DNA from: Streptosporangiaceae bacterium
GTDB lineage: Bacteria; Actinomycetota; Actinomycetes; Streptosporangiales; Streptosporangiaceae
NCBI GenBank assembly: GCA_019239975.1
Contig: JAFAZE010000173.1
Location: 1 to 60,475, forward strand
Direction of reading: 5' to 3'
Length of the DNA: 60,475 nucleotides
Shown: positions 40,136-48,743 of the stretch, one piece after another
Layout: every line of letters starts with the position of its first letter
How positions within the stretch are numbered: the first letter of the stretch is position 1
Made by a program: the position numbers and the translations under genes
The notes under the pieces: model-generated
The model's database searches: none
Seen by the model: the letters and a program-made list of their open reading frames with translations, nothing else
What the model was told of the DNA's origin: nothing

Positions 40136-40614
40136 TACGCCCGGCGCGGCCGGGCGACGTGGACGCGATACACCGCCTGGTCCGCGAACTGGCCGAGTAC
40201 GAGCGCTCGCTCGATCAGGTCCGGGCCACCGCGGCCGACCTGAGCGCGGCGCTGTTCTGCGCGGAGCCCGCGCTGTTCGCCCACGTGGCCGAGTCCGAGG
40301 GCGGCGTCGCCGGCTTCGCGCTGTGGTTCGTGAACTTCTCCACCTGGACCGGGCGGCACGGGATCTACCTGGAGGACCTGTACGTGACGCCGCGGCTGCG
40401 CCGGGCCGGAGTTGGCGCGGCGCTGATGGCCGAACTGGCGCGCGTCTGCGTGGAGCGCGGCTACACCAGGCTCGAGTGGGCGGCGCTGGACTGGAACGAG
40501 CCGGCGCTGGCCTTCTACCGGTCACTGGGCGCCGTGACCCGCGGCGACTGGGTCCTGCACCGCCTTTCCGGTGAAGCGCTGGAGATGCTGGCCCGCTGCG
40601 GCGTCCGCCGTTAG
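40132..40614 (+). CDS. GNAT-family N-acetyltransferase
   Basis: 160-aa acetyl-CoA-dependent acetyltransferase. Motif A, with the pyrophosphate-binding loop RRAGVGAALMAELARVCVER, follows the strand YLEDLYVTPRLR. The C-terminal WAALDWNEPALAFYRSLGA is typical of diamine (spermidine) acetyltransferase relatives. GTG 40132 overlaps the upstream stop (GTGA), so it is co-translated with the wall protein. It converges on the ROK gene and shares its last bases with that gene's stop. Confidence 0.88.
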   Translation: MIRPARPGDVDAIHRLVRELAEYERSLDQVRATAADLSAALFCAEPALFAHVAESEGGVAGFALWFVNFSTWTGRHGIYLEDLYVTPRLRRAGVGAALMAELARVCVERGYTRLEWAALDWNEPALAFYRSLGAVTRGDWVLHRLSGEALEMLARCGVRR

Positions 40615-41786
40615 CCGGCCCGGGTGGCGGCGGCGGGGAGCCAGTCGCTTTCGCCGAGGGCGAGGGCGACGGCGCCGAGTGCCGTGTGCCGGTTTCCCAG
40701 GGCCCCCGGTACCAGGCCGGGGAGCTCGTTGGGTGCTATGTTCCGCTGCATCGCGGTCCGGATCGGGCCGAAGACGAGCTCGCCCGACTCGGCCATCGCG
40801 CCGACGACGACGACTCGGGCCGGCGCCAGCAGGTTGCACACGACGGCGAGCTGCCTGCCGACGAGTTCGGCGGCGTCGCTGACCACGCGTATCGCACCGG
40901 GATCGCGCTCGGCCAGCAGTGCCATGAGCCCGGGGAGCGCCAGCCTGCCGTGCTGCGGCCGCAGGGCATCGAGCATGGCCGGGATGGCCGCGTAGCTGTC
41001 CAGGCAGCCGCGCTTGCCGCAGCGGCAGAGCGGGCCGCGCTCGTCGACGGTGGTGTGGCCGATCTCGCCCGCACCGCCCGCCGCGCCGCGGACCAGGGTG
41101 CCGTTGACGAAGAGCCCGCACCCGATGCCGTAGTGGAACTTGACCGTGACGCAGTCGTCGCAGCCCTGCCCGGCGCCCCAGACGTGCTCGCCGAGCGCGG
41201 CCAGGTTCGAGTCGTTGTCGATGCTCACCGGGACGCCGAGGGCCTCCTGGATGTCGTGCCCGGTCAGGCCGTGCCAGCCGCCGGGAAGTATCGCCGAAGG
41301 CTTGACGACATCCGGACGGTGGCGGATCGGCCCGGGCAGCGAGACACCGGCGCCGATCAGTGCGCCGTGGGTCAGCCCGGCGGCGGCCAGCGACTCACCG
41401 AGCACCTGCCGGGCGGCGGCGAGGCCCGCGGTGCTGGTGTAGGCGTCGGGCAGCTCGCGCTCGCCGGAGCCGACGACGTTGTGGGCGAGGTCGCAGAGCA
41501 GCACGCGGACGCGGCGGTAGGCGAATTCGACGCCGGCGACCGCGCCGGAGCCCGGGTTGAGCGTCAGCCGCAGGCCGGGCCGGCCGGCCCGCGGCCGCTG
41601 TGCGGCGTGCAGGCCGCCGGACCCGACGACGACCCCGTCGGCGACCAGTTCCTGCACCACCGTGCTGATCGTCGATGGCGCCACACGCGCGTAGCGGGCC
41701 AGTTCCGCGCGGCTCATCGCGCCGCGTTCGCGCAGCGCCCTCAGGACCAGCTCACGGCTTGACCTGGGCGCCGGCTTGCTGCTCAT
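40611..41786 (-). CDS. ROK-family transcriptional repressor
   Basis: 391-aa sugar-responsive regulator. An N-terminal winged helix (LVLRALRERGAMSRAELARY, VAPSTISTVVQELVADG) is followed by a ROK kinase-like domain with VSIDNDSNLAALGE, the GHTTVDERG region and the zinc site CRCGKRGCLDSYAA. ATG 41786 starts it. It is divergent from a secreted GH3 glycosidase, with a palindrome between them, so it probably represses that gene and the following esterase until a glycoside-derived sugar is present. Confidence 0.9.
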   Translation of the reverse strand: MSSKPAPRSSRELVLRALRERGAMSRAELARYARVAPSTISTVVQELVADGVVVGSGGLHAAQRPRAGRPGLRLTLNPGSGAVAGVEFAYRRVRVLLCDLAHNVVGSGERELPDAYTSTAGLAAARQVLGESLAAAGLTHGALIGAGVSLPGPIRHRPDVVKPSAILPGGWHGLTGHDIQEALGVPVSIDNDSNLAALGEHVWGAGQGCDDCVTVKFHYGIGCGLFVNGTLVRGAAGGAGEIGHTTVDERGPLCRCGKRGCLDSYAAIPAMLDALRPQHGRLALPGLMALLAERDPGAIRVVSDAAELVGRQLAVVCNLLAPARVVVVGAMAESGELVFGPIRTAMQRNIAPNELPGLVPGALGNRHTALGAVALALGESDWLPAAATRAG

Positions 41787-41849
41787 CACCCGGGGCCGCA
41801 CGCCAGCATCGTAGCAACAAGCCGGGTCAGGGCCGCCGAAGACAGCGTA

Positions 41850-41877
41850 GTTTTTTCGAAAGTGAACTATTAGTTCA
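41850..41877. promoter_or_regulatory. ROK operator candidate
   Basis: TGAACT-ATT-AGTTCA (41863-41877) is a perfect 15-bp palindrome; just before it TTTCGAAA (41854-41861) is another short dyad. Both lie in the ROK/GH3 divergent promoter in otherwise GC-rich DNA. AT-rich inverted repeats of this size are usual for ROK-family sites. Confidence 0.6.
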
Positions 41878-41986
41878 TCAGGAGGCGACTTTTGTTTGAG
41901 GTATTGACGAAATGATGGTTTGGGAGCAGAGTGCCGCCATCGGCGTGATCCGTGTCACTGGAGCCACTAGCGCTGGAGGACGACTC

Positions 41987-44638
41987 ATGACCGCTCACAG
42001 ACCTCCCTCCCCGCGCGCCCGGCGTGGCGCCGCCGTGGCCACGGCGCTCGCCCTGGCGTGCTCGGTGGCGGCCGCCGGAACGGCAGCGGCCACCACCACC
42101 ACCGCCACCATCGCCGCCACCGGCGCCCCGGGCGCGGCGAAGGCCGCCGCGCGTGCCGCTGACTGCCCGTGGGTGCACTCCGGCGCGCCGGTCGCCGCCC
42201 GGGTACGCCAGGTGCTCCGCAAGATGACGCTCGACGACAAGATCGCCATGGTCGATGGCGTCGGCTTCTCGACCGGGACGGCCGGCTACGTCGGCCACAT
42301 CGCGGCCAATCCGCGGCTGTGCATCCCCGGCCTGAACCTGGAGGACGGCCCGCAGGGTGTCGCGGACAACGTGCCCGGTGTGACCCAGCTGCCGGCGCCG
42401 GTGGCGCTGGCGGCGGCCTGGGATCCGGAGCTGGCCCGCGCGTACGGCAAGGTGGTGGGCAGCGAGGAGCGCGGCAAGGGCGCGGACGTGAACCTCGGGC
42501 CGACGGTGAACATCGTCCGCGACCCGCGCTGGGGCCGGGCGTTCGAGACCTACGGCGAAGATCCCTACCTGTCCGGGCAGACCGCGGTCGGGTTCATCGA
42601 CGGCGTGCAGAGCCAGGGCGTGCTGTCGCAGGTGAAGCACTGGGCCGTCTACAACCAGGAAACCAGCCGCAACACGCCGGCCGATGACGCCATCATCGGC
42701 CAGCGGGCGATGCACGAGATCTACATGCCGCAGTTCGAGGCGGCGGTGAAGCAGGCCAGGGCCGCCTCGGTGATGTGCAGCTACTCGACCATCAACGGCC
42801 AGTACGCCTGCCAGAACAGCGACATCATGAACGTGCTCAAGCGGCAGTGGCACTTCCCCGGCTTCGTCACCTCCGACTGGGGCGCCACGCATTCCACGGT
42901 GCCCTCCGCGCTGGCCGGGCTGGACATGCAGATGCCCGGCGGCCATGGGTTCGGCACCGACTACTACGGGGCGCCGCTGAAGCAGGCTGTGCAGGGCGGC
43001 CAGGTGCCGATGTCCACCCTCAACGGCATGGTGTCCCGGATCCTGACCGAGATGTTCCGTTTCACCCTGTTCGCTCACCCGCCGGCCGGATCACTGACGG
43101 ACGTCGTGACCACCCGCGAGCACGCGGAGGCCGGCCGCGAGGCCGCCGAGGCGGGGACCGTGCTGCTGAAGAACGCCGGCGGCGTGCTCCCGCTGCGGCC
43201 CGGCCGCGACAAGAGCGTCGCCGTCATCGGGTCCGACGCCGGGCGCTACGCCATGACCTCCGGCGGCGGCAGCGCCGGCGTGATCGCCCCGTACGTCGTC
43301 ACCCCCGAGCAGGGCATCGGCGAGCGGGGCGCCGACAGCGGCGTCACCGTCAGCTACGCACAGGGCGACATACCGGTAAGCGGCGCGCTGAGCACGGTGC
43401 CGGCGTCCGCCTTCCCGCGGGGCCTCAGCGCGGCCTACTACAACAACACCACCTTCACCGGCACGCCCGCCGCGACCGGCACGGTCCCCAGCATCGCGCT
43501 GTCCTGGGGCGGCAAGCCGCCGGCCACGGGCGTCAGCGCCGCCGGCTGGTCCGCCAGGTTCACCGGCACGATCGACCTGCCTGCCGCCGGCAGCTACGCG
43601 CTGTCGCTGGCCTTCACCGGCACGGCGGCGGTGAGCATCAACGGCAAGCAGGTGTTCGCCAGCCAGACCCGGTTCGGCGGCGTCGCGCGGGCCACCGTCA
43701 CGCTGCCGTCCGGGCCCGCGAGCATCGAGGCCGACTACGCCGACACGATCCCGTTCGGAACCGACGGAATCACGCTGGGGTGGGTACCGCCGCAGACCCC
43801 CTCGCTGCTCCAGCAGGCCGTGGCGGCCGCGAAGAAGGCCGGCGTGGCCGTGGTGTTCGCCAGCAACTTCGAGACCGAGGGTGCCGATCTCTCGGCGATT
43901 GACCTGCCTGCCGCCGAGAACCAGCTCATCTCCGCGGTCGCCGCGGCCAACCCGGACACCGTGGTCGTGCTCAACACCGGCTCGGCGGTGACGATGCCAT
44001 GGCTCTCACGGGTCAAGGGCGTGATCGAGGCGTGGTACCCGGGACAGGACGACGGCAACGAGATCGCCGCCGTGCTGTTCGGTGACGTGAACCCGTCCGG
44101 CAAGCTGCCGGTCACGTTCCCGCGCAGCCTGGCCCAGGTGCCCGCGAGCACCACCGCGCAGTGGCCCGGCGTCAACGGCAAGGTTCAGTACTCCGAAGGC
44201 GTGCTCGTCGGCTACCGCTGGTATACGACCAGGCACATCACGCCGCTGTTCCCGTTCGGCGCCGGGCTTTCCTACACCACCTTCGCCTTCAGCCACCTCA
44301 CCGTTCGTGCCGTGAAGGAGGGCGGGGACGAAGGCGGGGACGTGCGGGTCAGCGCCGACGTCACCAACACCGGGCGGCGCGCCGGGGCGGAGGTGGCGCA
44401 GCTCTACGCGGGCGATCCGGCGGCGGCCGGCGAGCCGGCCGAGCAGCTCAGGGGATTCCAGCGCGTGACGCTGCGGCCGGGCCAGACCGAACGCGTCGGC
44501 TTCACCCTAGGCCGCGGCGCCTTCGCCTGGTGGGACGCCAGCAGCAGCCGGTGGACGGTCACCCCGGGCACCTACACCCTCATGGTCGGTGACTCGTCGG
44601 CCAGCCTGCCGCTGACCGCGCACGTCACCGTGCCCTGA
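41987..44638 (+). CDS. Secreted GH3 beta-glucosidase with PA14 insert
   Basis: 883-aa exo-glycosidase. Signal peptide (1-~37), GH3 N-terminal barrel (residues ~75-370) with LEDGPQG, GPTVNIVRDPRWGR, KHW and the nucleophile Asp297 in FVTSDWGATHS. The alpha/beta sandwich domain follows, interrupted by a PA14 module (about 475-620, starting GLSAAYYNNTTFTG), and the C-terminal fibronectin-III-like domain ends it. PA14-bearing GH3 enzymes release glucose or other sugars from plant or fungal beta-glycosides. TGGAGGA precedes ATG 41987. First gene of a probable two-gene operon under ROK control. Confidence 0.92.
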   Translation: MTAHRPPSPRARRGAAVATALALACSVAAAGTAAATTTTATIAATGAPGAAKAAARAADCPWVHSGAPVAARVRQVLRKMTLDDKIAMVDGVGFSTGTAGYVGHIAANPRLCIPGLNLEDGPQGVADNVPGVTQLPAPVALAAAWDPELARAYGKVVGSEERGKGADVNLGPTVNIVRDPRWGRAFETYGEDPYLSGQTAVGFIDGVQSQGVLSQVKHWAVYNQETSRNTPADDAIIGQRAMHEIYMPQFEAAVKQARAASVMCSYSTINGQYACQNSDIMNVLKRQWHFPGFVTSDWGATHSTVPSALAGLDMQMPGGHGFGTDYYGAPLKQAVQGGQVPMSTLNGMVSRILTEMFRFTLFAHPPAGSLTDVVTTREHAEAGREAAEAGTVLLKNAGGVLPLRPGRDKSVAVIGSDAGRYAMTSGGGSAGVIAPYVVTPEQGIGERGADSGVTVSYAQGDIPVSGALSTVPASAFPRGLSAAYYNNTTFTGTPAATGTVPSIALSWGGKPPATGVSAAGWSARFTGTIDLPAAGSYALSLAFTGTAAVSINGKQVFASQTRFGGVARATVTLPSGPASIEADYADTIPFGTDGITLGWVPPQTPSLLQQAVAAAKKAGVAVVFASNFETEGADLSAIDLPAAENQLISAVAAANPDTVVVLNTGSAVTMPWLSRVKGVIEAWYPGQDDGNEIAAVLFGDVNPSGKLPVTFPRSLAQVPASTTAQWPGVNGKVQYSEGVLVGYRWYTTRHITPLFPFGAGLSYTTFAFSHLTVRAVKEGGDEGGDVRVSADVTNTGRRAGAEVAQLYAGDPAAAGEPAEQLRGFQRVTLRPGQTERVGFTLGRGAFAWWDASSSRWTVTPGTYTLMVGDSSASLPLTAHVTVP

Positions 44639-44676
44639 GGCAGCCACCCTGCCACCGTCATCGAGGAGGTAAGGCA

Positions 44677-46386
44677 ATGCAGCGGCTGTGGCCAAAGAGA
44701 GAGCTTAGGGCGAGGCGGAGTTTGAGATTGGTCGCGGCGGCCGCGGGGACGGCCGCCCTGGTGCTGGCGTTCGTGCTCCCGGGATCGGCCGCGCGGGCGG
44801 TCCCCGGCGCGGCCGCCGCGCCCGGCGGGCGGTCCGCGAACCACGAACACGACCTGGTCGTGCGAACCGACCGCGGCCGGGTCGAGGGCAAGTACGCGGA
44901 GGGAATCAGGCAGTTCCTCGGCATCCCGTACGCGGCGCCGCCCGTGGGGGCGCTTCGCTGGGCGGCGCCGCGGCCGGCCCCGCGCTGGCACGGAATCCGG
45001 CGGGCCACCGCCTACGGCGGCCGGTGCGCGCAGCTGGCCAGCGGCAACGGACCCCGCGTGGACAACGAGGATTGCCTCTACCTCAACGTCTACACACCGA
45101 AAGACGACGACCGGCGCGCGGCATGGCGGGACCGCGGGCTGCCGGTGCTGTTCATGATCCATGGCGGCGGCCTGACGACCGGCGCCGGAGACCAGCACGA
45201 CGGCTCGCTGATCGTGACGACCGATCACATCATCGTCGTCTCCATCAACTACCGGCTCGGCCCGTTCGGTTTCCTCACCGTTCCCAGCCTCGGCACGTCG
45301 CCGCTGACGGCGAGCGGTAACTACGGGCTGCTGGACCAGGAGGCCGCGCTGCACTGGGTGCACCGCAACATCGCCGCGTTCGGCGGGGACCCGCGCAAGG
45401 TCACCATCGACGGCGAGTCGGCGGGCGGCTGGTCGGTGTGCGCGCTCTTGACCTCGCCGCTGGCCCGCGGGCTGTTCCGCGGCGCGATCATGCAGAGCGG
45501 CAGCTGCGCCACCCGCACCCGCGCCACCGCCCGGGCCGCGGGCCTGGCGTTCGCCAAGCAGGCGGGCTGCCCGGACCCGGCGCCGGGAGGCCAGCCGGGG
45601 CCGGCTGGCCGGGAAAGAACAGCGGCGGCGTGCCTGCGAGCGCTGCCGGAGAAGAAGCTGCTCGACGCGAGCGCCAGCTACTCCGCCGAGTTCACCTCGG
45701 GCGGCCCGGAACTGCCGGTGCCCGCCGCGCAGGCGGTGGCCTCCGGCGATTACAACCGGGTGCCGCTGCTGATGGGCGACAACCACGACGAGGGCCGCAC
45801 GTTCGCGCAGGGCTTCACGGCGCTGACCGAGCAGCAGGCCGACCAGCTCATCACCCAGATCTACGGGGCCAGGGCACCGGCCATCCTGGCCCGCTACCCG
45901 TGGAGTTCCTACCCGAGCCCGTACACCGCCGCCTACCTGATCGGGGACATCTGGACCGACAGCGGCTTGCTGGCCGGGATCGGCGGCTGCGCCACCCAGA
46001 ACCAGGCCGCGGTGTTCGCGGCCACCACCCCGACGTTCTTCTACCAGTTCGACGACCGGCACGCGCCGGGCCTCAACAACGACCACCCCGGCTACCAGTG
46101 GGGCGCCGGGCACGCCATGGAGCTGGCCTACCTGTGGCCCAGCTTCAACAACGGGTACTCGCTCTACGACCTGCTCACCCCGGCCCAGCTGGAGCTGTCC
46201 CGGCAGATGGTCAGGTACTGGGGCGCGTTCACGGCCTTCGGCGCGCCCGAGGTCCGCGGCCAGCCCGGATGGCCCGCCTACACAAGCCGCAGGCTCATGT
46301 CGCTGCGGCCAGGCGGCCACACCCGCACGATCAAGGCCGTCACCTACGCGGCCGAGCACCAGTGCTCGTTCTGGAACGCGGGATAG
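44677..46386 (+). CDS. Secreted type B carboxylesterase
   Basis: 569-aa alpha/beta hydrolase. Signal peptide at residues ~15-42; EDCLYLNVYTP is at about 131, the oxyanion motif HGGGLTTGAG at 162, and the nucleophile Ser248 is in IDGESAGGWS. The acid is probably the Glu of NHDEGRTF, and the His lies in GAGHAMELAYLW. Two Cys pairs suggest disulphides, fitting secretion. Such esterases remove acyl or aryl groups from plant polymers. GAGGAGG precedes ATG 44677, 38 bases after the GH3 stop. Confidence 0.9.
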   Translation: MQRLWPKRELRARRSLRLVAAAAGTAALVLAFVLPGSAARAVPGAAAAPGGRSANHEHDLVVRTDRGRVEGKYAEGIRQFLGIPYAAPPVGALRWAAPRPAPRWHGIRRATAYGGRCAQLASGNGPRVDNEDCLYLNVYTPKDDDRRAAWRDRGLPVLFMIHGGGLTTGAGDQHDGSLIVTTDHIIVVSINYRLGPFGFLTVPSLGTSPLTASGNYGLLDQEAALHWVHRNIAAFGGDPRKVTIDGESAGGWSVCALLTSPLARGLFRGAIMQSGSCATRTRATARAAGLAFAKQAGCPDPAPGGQPGPAGRERTAAACLRALPEKKLLDASASYSAEFTSGGPELPVPAAQAVASGDYNRVPLLMGDNHDEGRTFAQGFTALTEQQADQLITQIYGARAPAILARYPWSSYPSPYTAAYLIGDIWTDSGLLAGIGGCATQNQAAVFAATTPTFFYQFDDRHAPGLNNDHPGYQWGAGHAMELAYLWPSFNNGYSLYDLLTPAQLELSRQMVRYWGAFTAFGAPEVRGQPGWPAYTSRRLMSLRPGGHTRTIKAVTYAAEHQCSFWNAG

Positions 46387-46501
46387 GCGGAGTCCGGGTA
46401 ACGTCCCCGGTATTCGCCCAAGGGCTTCATAACATTCGCCGGTCTATCGACCATAGGGGCCGCAACCGATTAGCCTTGGCGCAAGGGAGGGGGGAATTGT
46501 C

Positions 46502-46816
46502 ATGTCGGCAGAGTCTTTCGTGCTGCTGGACCTGGGCGATGGCGAGATGGTCGGCGTGGCGGCCGTGGACATGGGCGGTGGCTCGCTGGTTGACGCCGGG
46601 GATGTCGTCGCCCCGCTGTCCCAGCTGGTCAAGCCCATCGAGACGCTCAGCAAGGCCGTCATGGACGCCCTGAAGAGGGCGGCGCCGAGCTCGTGCGAGG
46701 TCGAGCTGAATTTCAGTGTCGCGATCTCGTCGGGCGGCGTGATGACGGTATTCGGCAAGGCATCGGGCAGCGCGGCTGTCAAGGCGACGCTGAGCTGGGC
46801 CAAGTCCTCAGCCTGA
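46502..46816 (+). CDS. Trypsin-co-occurring domain 1 (CU044_2847-like) protein
   Basis: 104-aa single-domain protein that matches the trypco1 pattern: an N-terminal beta hairpin (SFVLLDLGDGEMVGVAAV), a helix (LSQLVKPIETLSKAVMDALK) and C-terminal strands (CEVELNFSVAISSGGVMTV ... AAVKATLSW). This domain is known for sitting next to trypsin-like proteases in bacterial conflict-type gene sets, and that is its position here, five bases before a trypsin-CHAT gene. GGGAGGGG precedes ATG 46502. It may inhibit or recruit the protease. Confidence 0.85.
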   Translation: MSAESFVLLDLGDGEMVGVAAVDMGGGSLVDAGDVVAPLSQLVKPIETLSKAVMDALKRAAPSSCEVELNFSVAISSGGVMTVFGKASGSAAVKATLSWAKSSA

Positions 46817-46823
46817 GGCCGTG

Positions 46824-48743
46824 ATGAGCTTCAAGCCGGATTACTACAAAGGGATAATCGCTGACTGCCTTGCCTGGGTCGACGGCGTCGGTACCGGCTT
46901 CTATGTCACCAGCGATCTGCTGCTCACCTGCACGCACGTCCTCAAGAACACCGGGGGAGCGGAGGTGAGGCCCTTCGGGTCGGGCGGGGCCCTGCGGGCG
47001 ACCGTGCTGCACGCCCTGCCGCCAAACGGCGGCGACCTCGCGCTGCTCCAGATGACCGAGCCCGACCCGGATCGCTACGCGGTGCTCCTGCACATGCTGG
47101 GCCCCGGCGAGTTCACCGGCTCCCGCGACGTTGTGCTGGCGGGCTATCCGCGAGATGACCGCCAGCAAGCCGGCGGCTACGAGCCCACGCCCGCCTCCGT
47201 GCACCCGCGGTGGGCCGACCGGACCACCCTGGCCGGGCTCATCTTCGACGCGACCGCCGACGTGGCGCGAGGACTCAGCGGCGCGCCGGTGCTGGACCTG
47301 GCGACCGGCACCGTCATCGGCATCACCCGCTATCGCAAGGCCGCGGTGAACGACCCGGGGGGCGGCGGCGGCGCTATCCCCGTCGCCCTCGCGGTGGAGG
47401 CGTTCCCGCAGGTAAGGGCGGCGTACGATCGCCCGCCGGCGGCGGCTCGCAGGTGGATCACCGAGCGGGACGAATATGAGCTCAGGGCCATCGGCCGCGA
47501 GCGCCGGGGCACCACCGGCCGTCTGGACCTGCGGCTCAGCGGCAAGCTCGACCAGTGGTCGGTCCGCGTCGACGACGAGAACGGCTCGCAGAGCGAGACA
47601 ATCCGCCTCGACGCCCTCGGCGGCGTGAACGTGACCCGGGCGGTGTTCCAGTGGACGCGCGGCCACCGGACGCCAAGCAGCGATGACCTCGATCTGGTCG
47701 GCAAGATCCTGTCCGCCGCGCTGCTGCACGGCCGGGTTGGTGGCCTGTACAAGAACTGGCACACGGCCGCCGACGAGCTGACCGTCCGCCTGATCGCCGA
47801 TCCCGCGTGCGAACTGGCCGACCTGCCGTGGGAGTACGCCCAGCCGTCGACCGCGGGCAGCAGGAGCCTCGGGCTCGACAAGCGCCTTGCCCTCGCCCGG
47901 GTCATGCCCGGGGAGGGCACGCCCGTGCAGCGGCCGGAAACGCCGGATGCGGCCAGCATGACCGCGCTGATAGTGCAGCCAGACCCGGAGAGCTTCAGCT
48001 ATCCGACCGTCATCACAACCGAGCACGACGCGATCCTGTGGCCGAGGATCACCAGGCTCGAGGAGGACATCGACAAGGCCGTCGAGTGGCCGCTCCAGCT
48101 GCACCCCGTGATCTCGAACCCGTCCCGGTCGCGGCTCGAACAGCTCGAGGGACCCTGTGACGTTCTGCACTACCAGGGCTTCGCGCGCGTCACGCAGACC
48201 GCGACTCAGCTCTTCCTCTACAGCGAGACCACGACGAGGAAGCTCACCGGGGTCGACATCCGGCAGATCGCCGCCGTCGCCGGCCGCCTGCGCGCCAAGG
48301 TGATCGTCATCGAGGCGCACGCCGCCCCGGCGAGCGAGTACAGCGTCGACGATCCGGCCCTGCGCCTCGCCGCTCCCTTCCTGGAGGCGGGCGCCCTGGC
48401 GGTGCTCACCACCCGGTTCCCCGTTCATCCCGATCAGGCGCTCCTGTTCAACCACGAGTTCTACAGGTCTCTTCGGGAGGGCATGACGGTGGAGCGCGCC
48501 GCCCAGGCGGGCCGGCTCGCCCTCAGTTTTGACAACACGCTGCCCGACCCGGCTGCATACGGCGCGTTCGTGCTGTGGACCGCGGACGTACCGGGCCTTC
48601 GGGTCGTGCTGCCTTCGCAGCCCGGAACCGGGATGCGGCCGTACCCGTCCGGCCCGCAGCCCGCGGCGGGGAACTGGACCGTGCCGGGCGCGTACGCGCC
48701 GCGCGAGATGCCGAGGGACACGCGTGAGATCCGCAGCAGCTGA
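46824..48743 (+). CDS. Trypsin-like protease fused to degenerate CHAT domain
   Basis: 639 aa, no signal peptide, so cytoplasmic. The N-terminal trypsin-like domain has a complete triad: His38 in TCTHVL, Asp71 in GGDLALL, Ser152 in GLSGAPVL. From ~220 the region typical of CHAT proteins begins (ELADLPWEYAQ at ~330-340), with the caspase-like CHAT core at ~380-590. There the usual His-Gly is Phe-Ala (LHYQGFAR, position 453) and the usual catalytic Cys is His499 (VIVIEAHAAP), so CHAT peptidase activity seems lost. ATG 46824 is chosen with TGAGG five bases upstream. It is coupled to trypco1 before it and overlaps the next gene by 20 bases. Confidence 0.85.
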   Translation: MSFKPDYYKGIIADCLAWVDGVGTGFYVTSDLLLTCTHVLKNTGGAEVRPFGSGGALRATVLHALPPNGGDLALLQMTEPDPDRYAVLLHMLGPGEFTGSRDVVLAGYPRDDRQQAGGYEPTPASVHPRWADRTTLAGLIFDATADVARGLSGAPVLDLATGTVIGITRYRKAAVNDPGGGGGAIPVALAVEAFPQVRAAYDRPPAAARRWITERDEYELRAIGRERRGTTGRLDLRLSGKLDQWSVRVDDENGSQSETIRLDALGGVNVTRAVFQWTRGHRTPSSDDLDLVGKILSAALLHGRVGGLYKNWHTAADELTVRLIADPACELADLPWEYAQPSTAGSRSLGLDKRLALARVMPGEGTPVQRPETPDAASMTALIVQPDPESFSYPTVITTEHDAILWPRITRLEEDIDKAVEWPLQLHPVISNPSRSRLEQLEGPCDVLHYQGFARVTQTATQLFLYSETTTRKLTGVDIRQIAAVAGRLRAKVIVIEAHAAPASEYSVDDPALRLAAPFLEAGALAVLTTRFPVHPDQALLFNHEFYRSLREGMTVERAAQAGRLALSFDNTLPDPAAYGAFVLWTADVPGLRVVLPSQPGTGMRPYPSGPQPAAGNWTVPGAYAPREMPRDTREIRSS

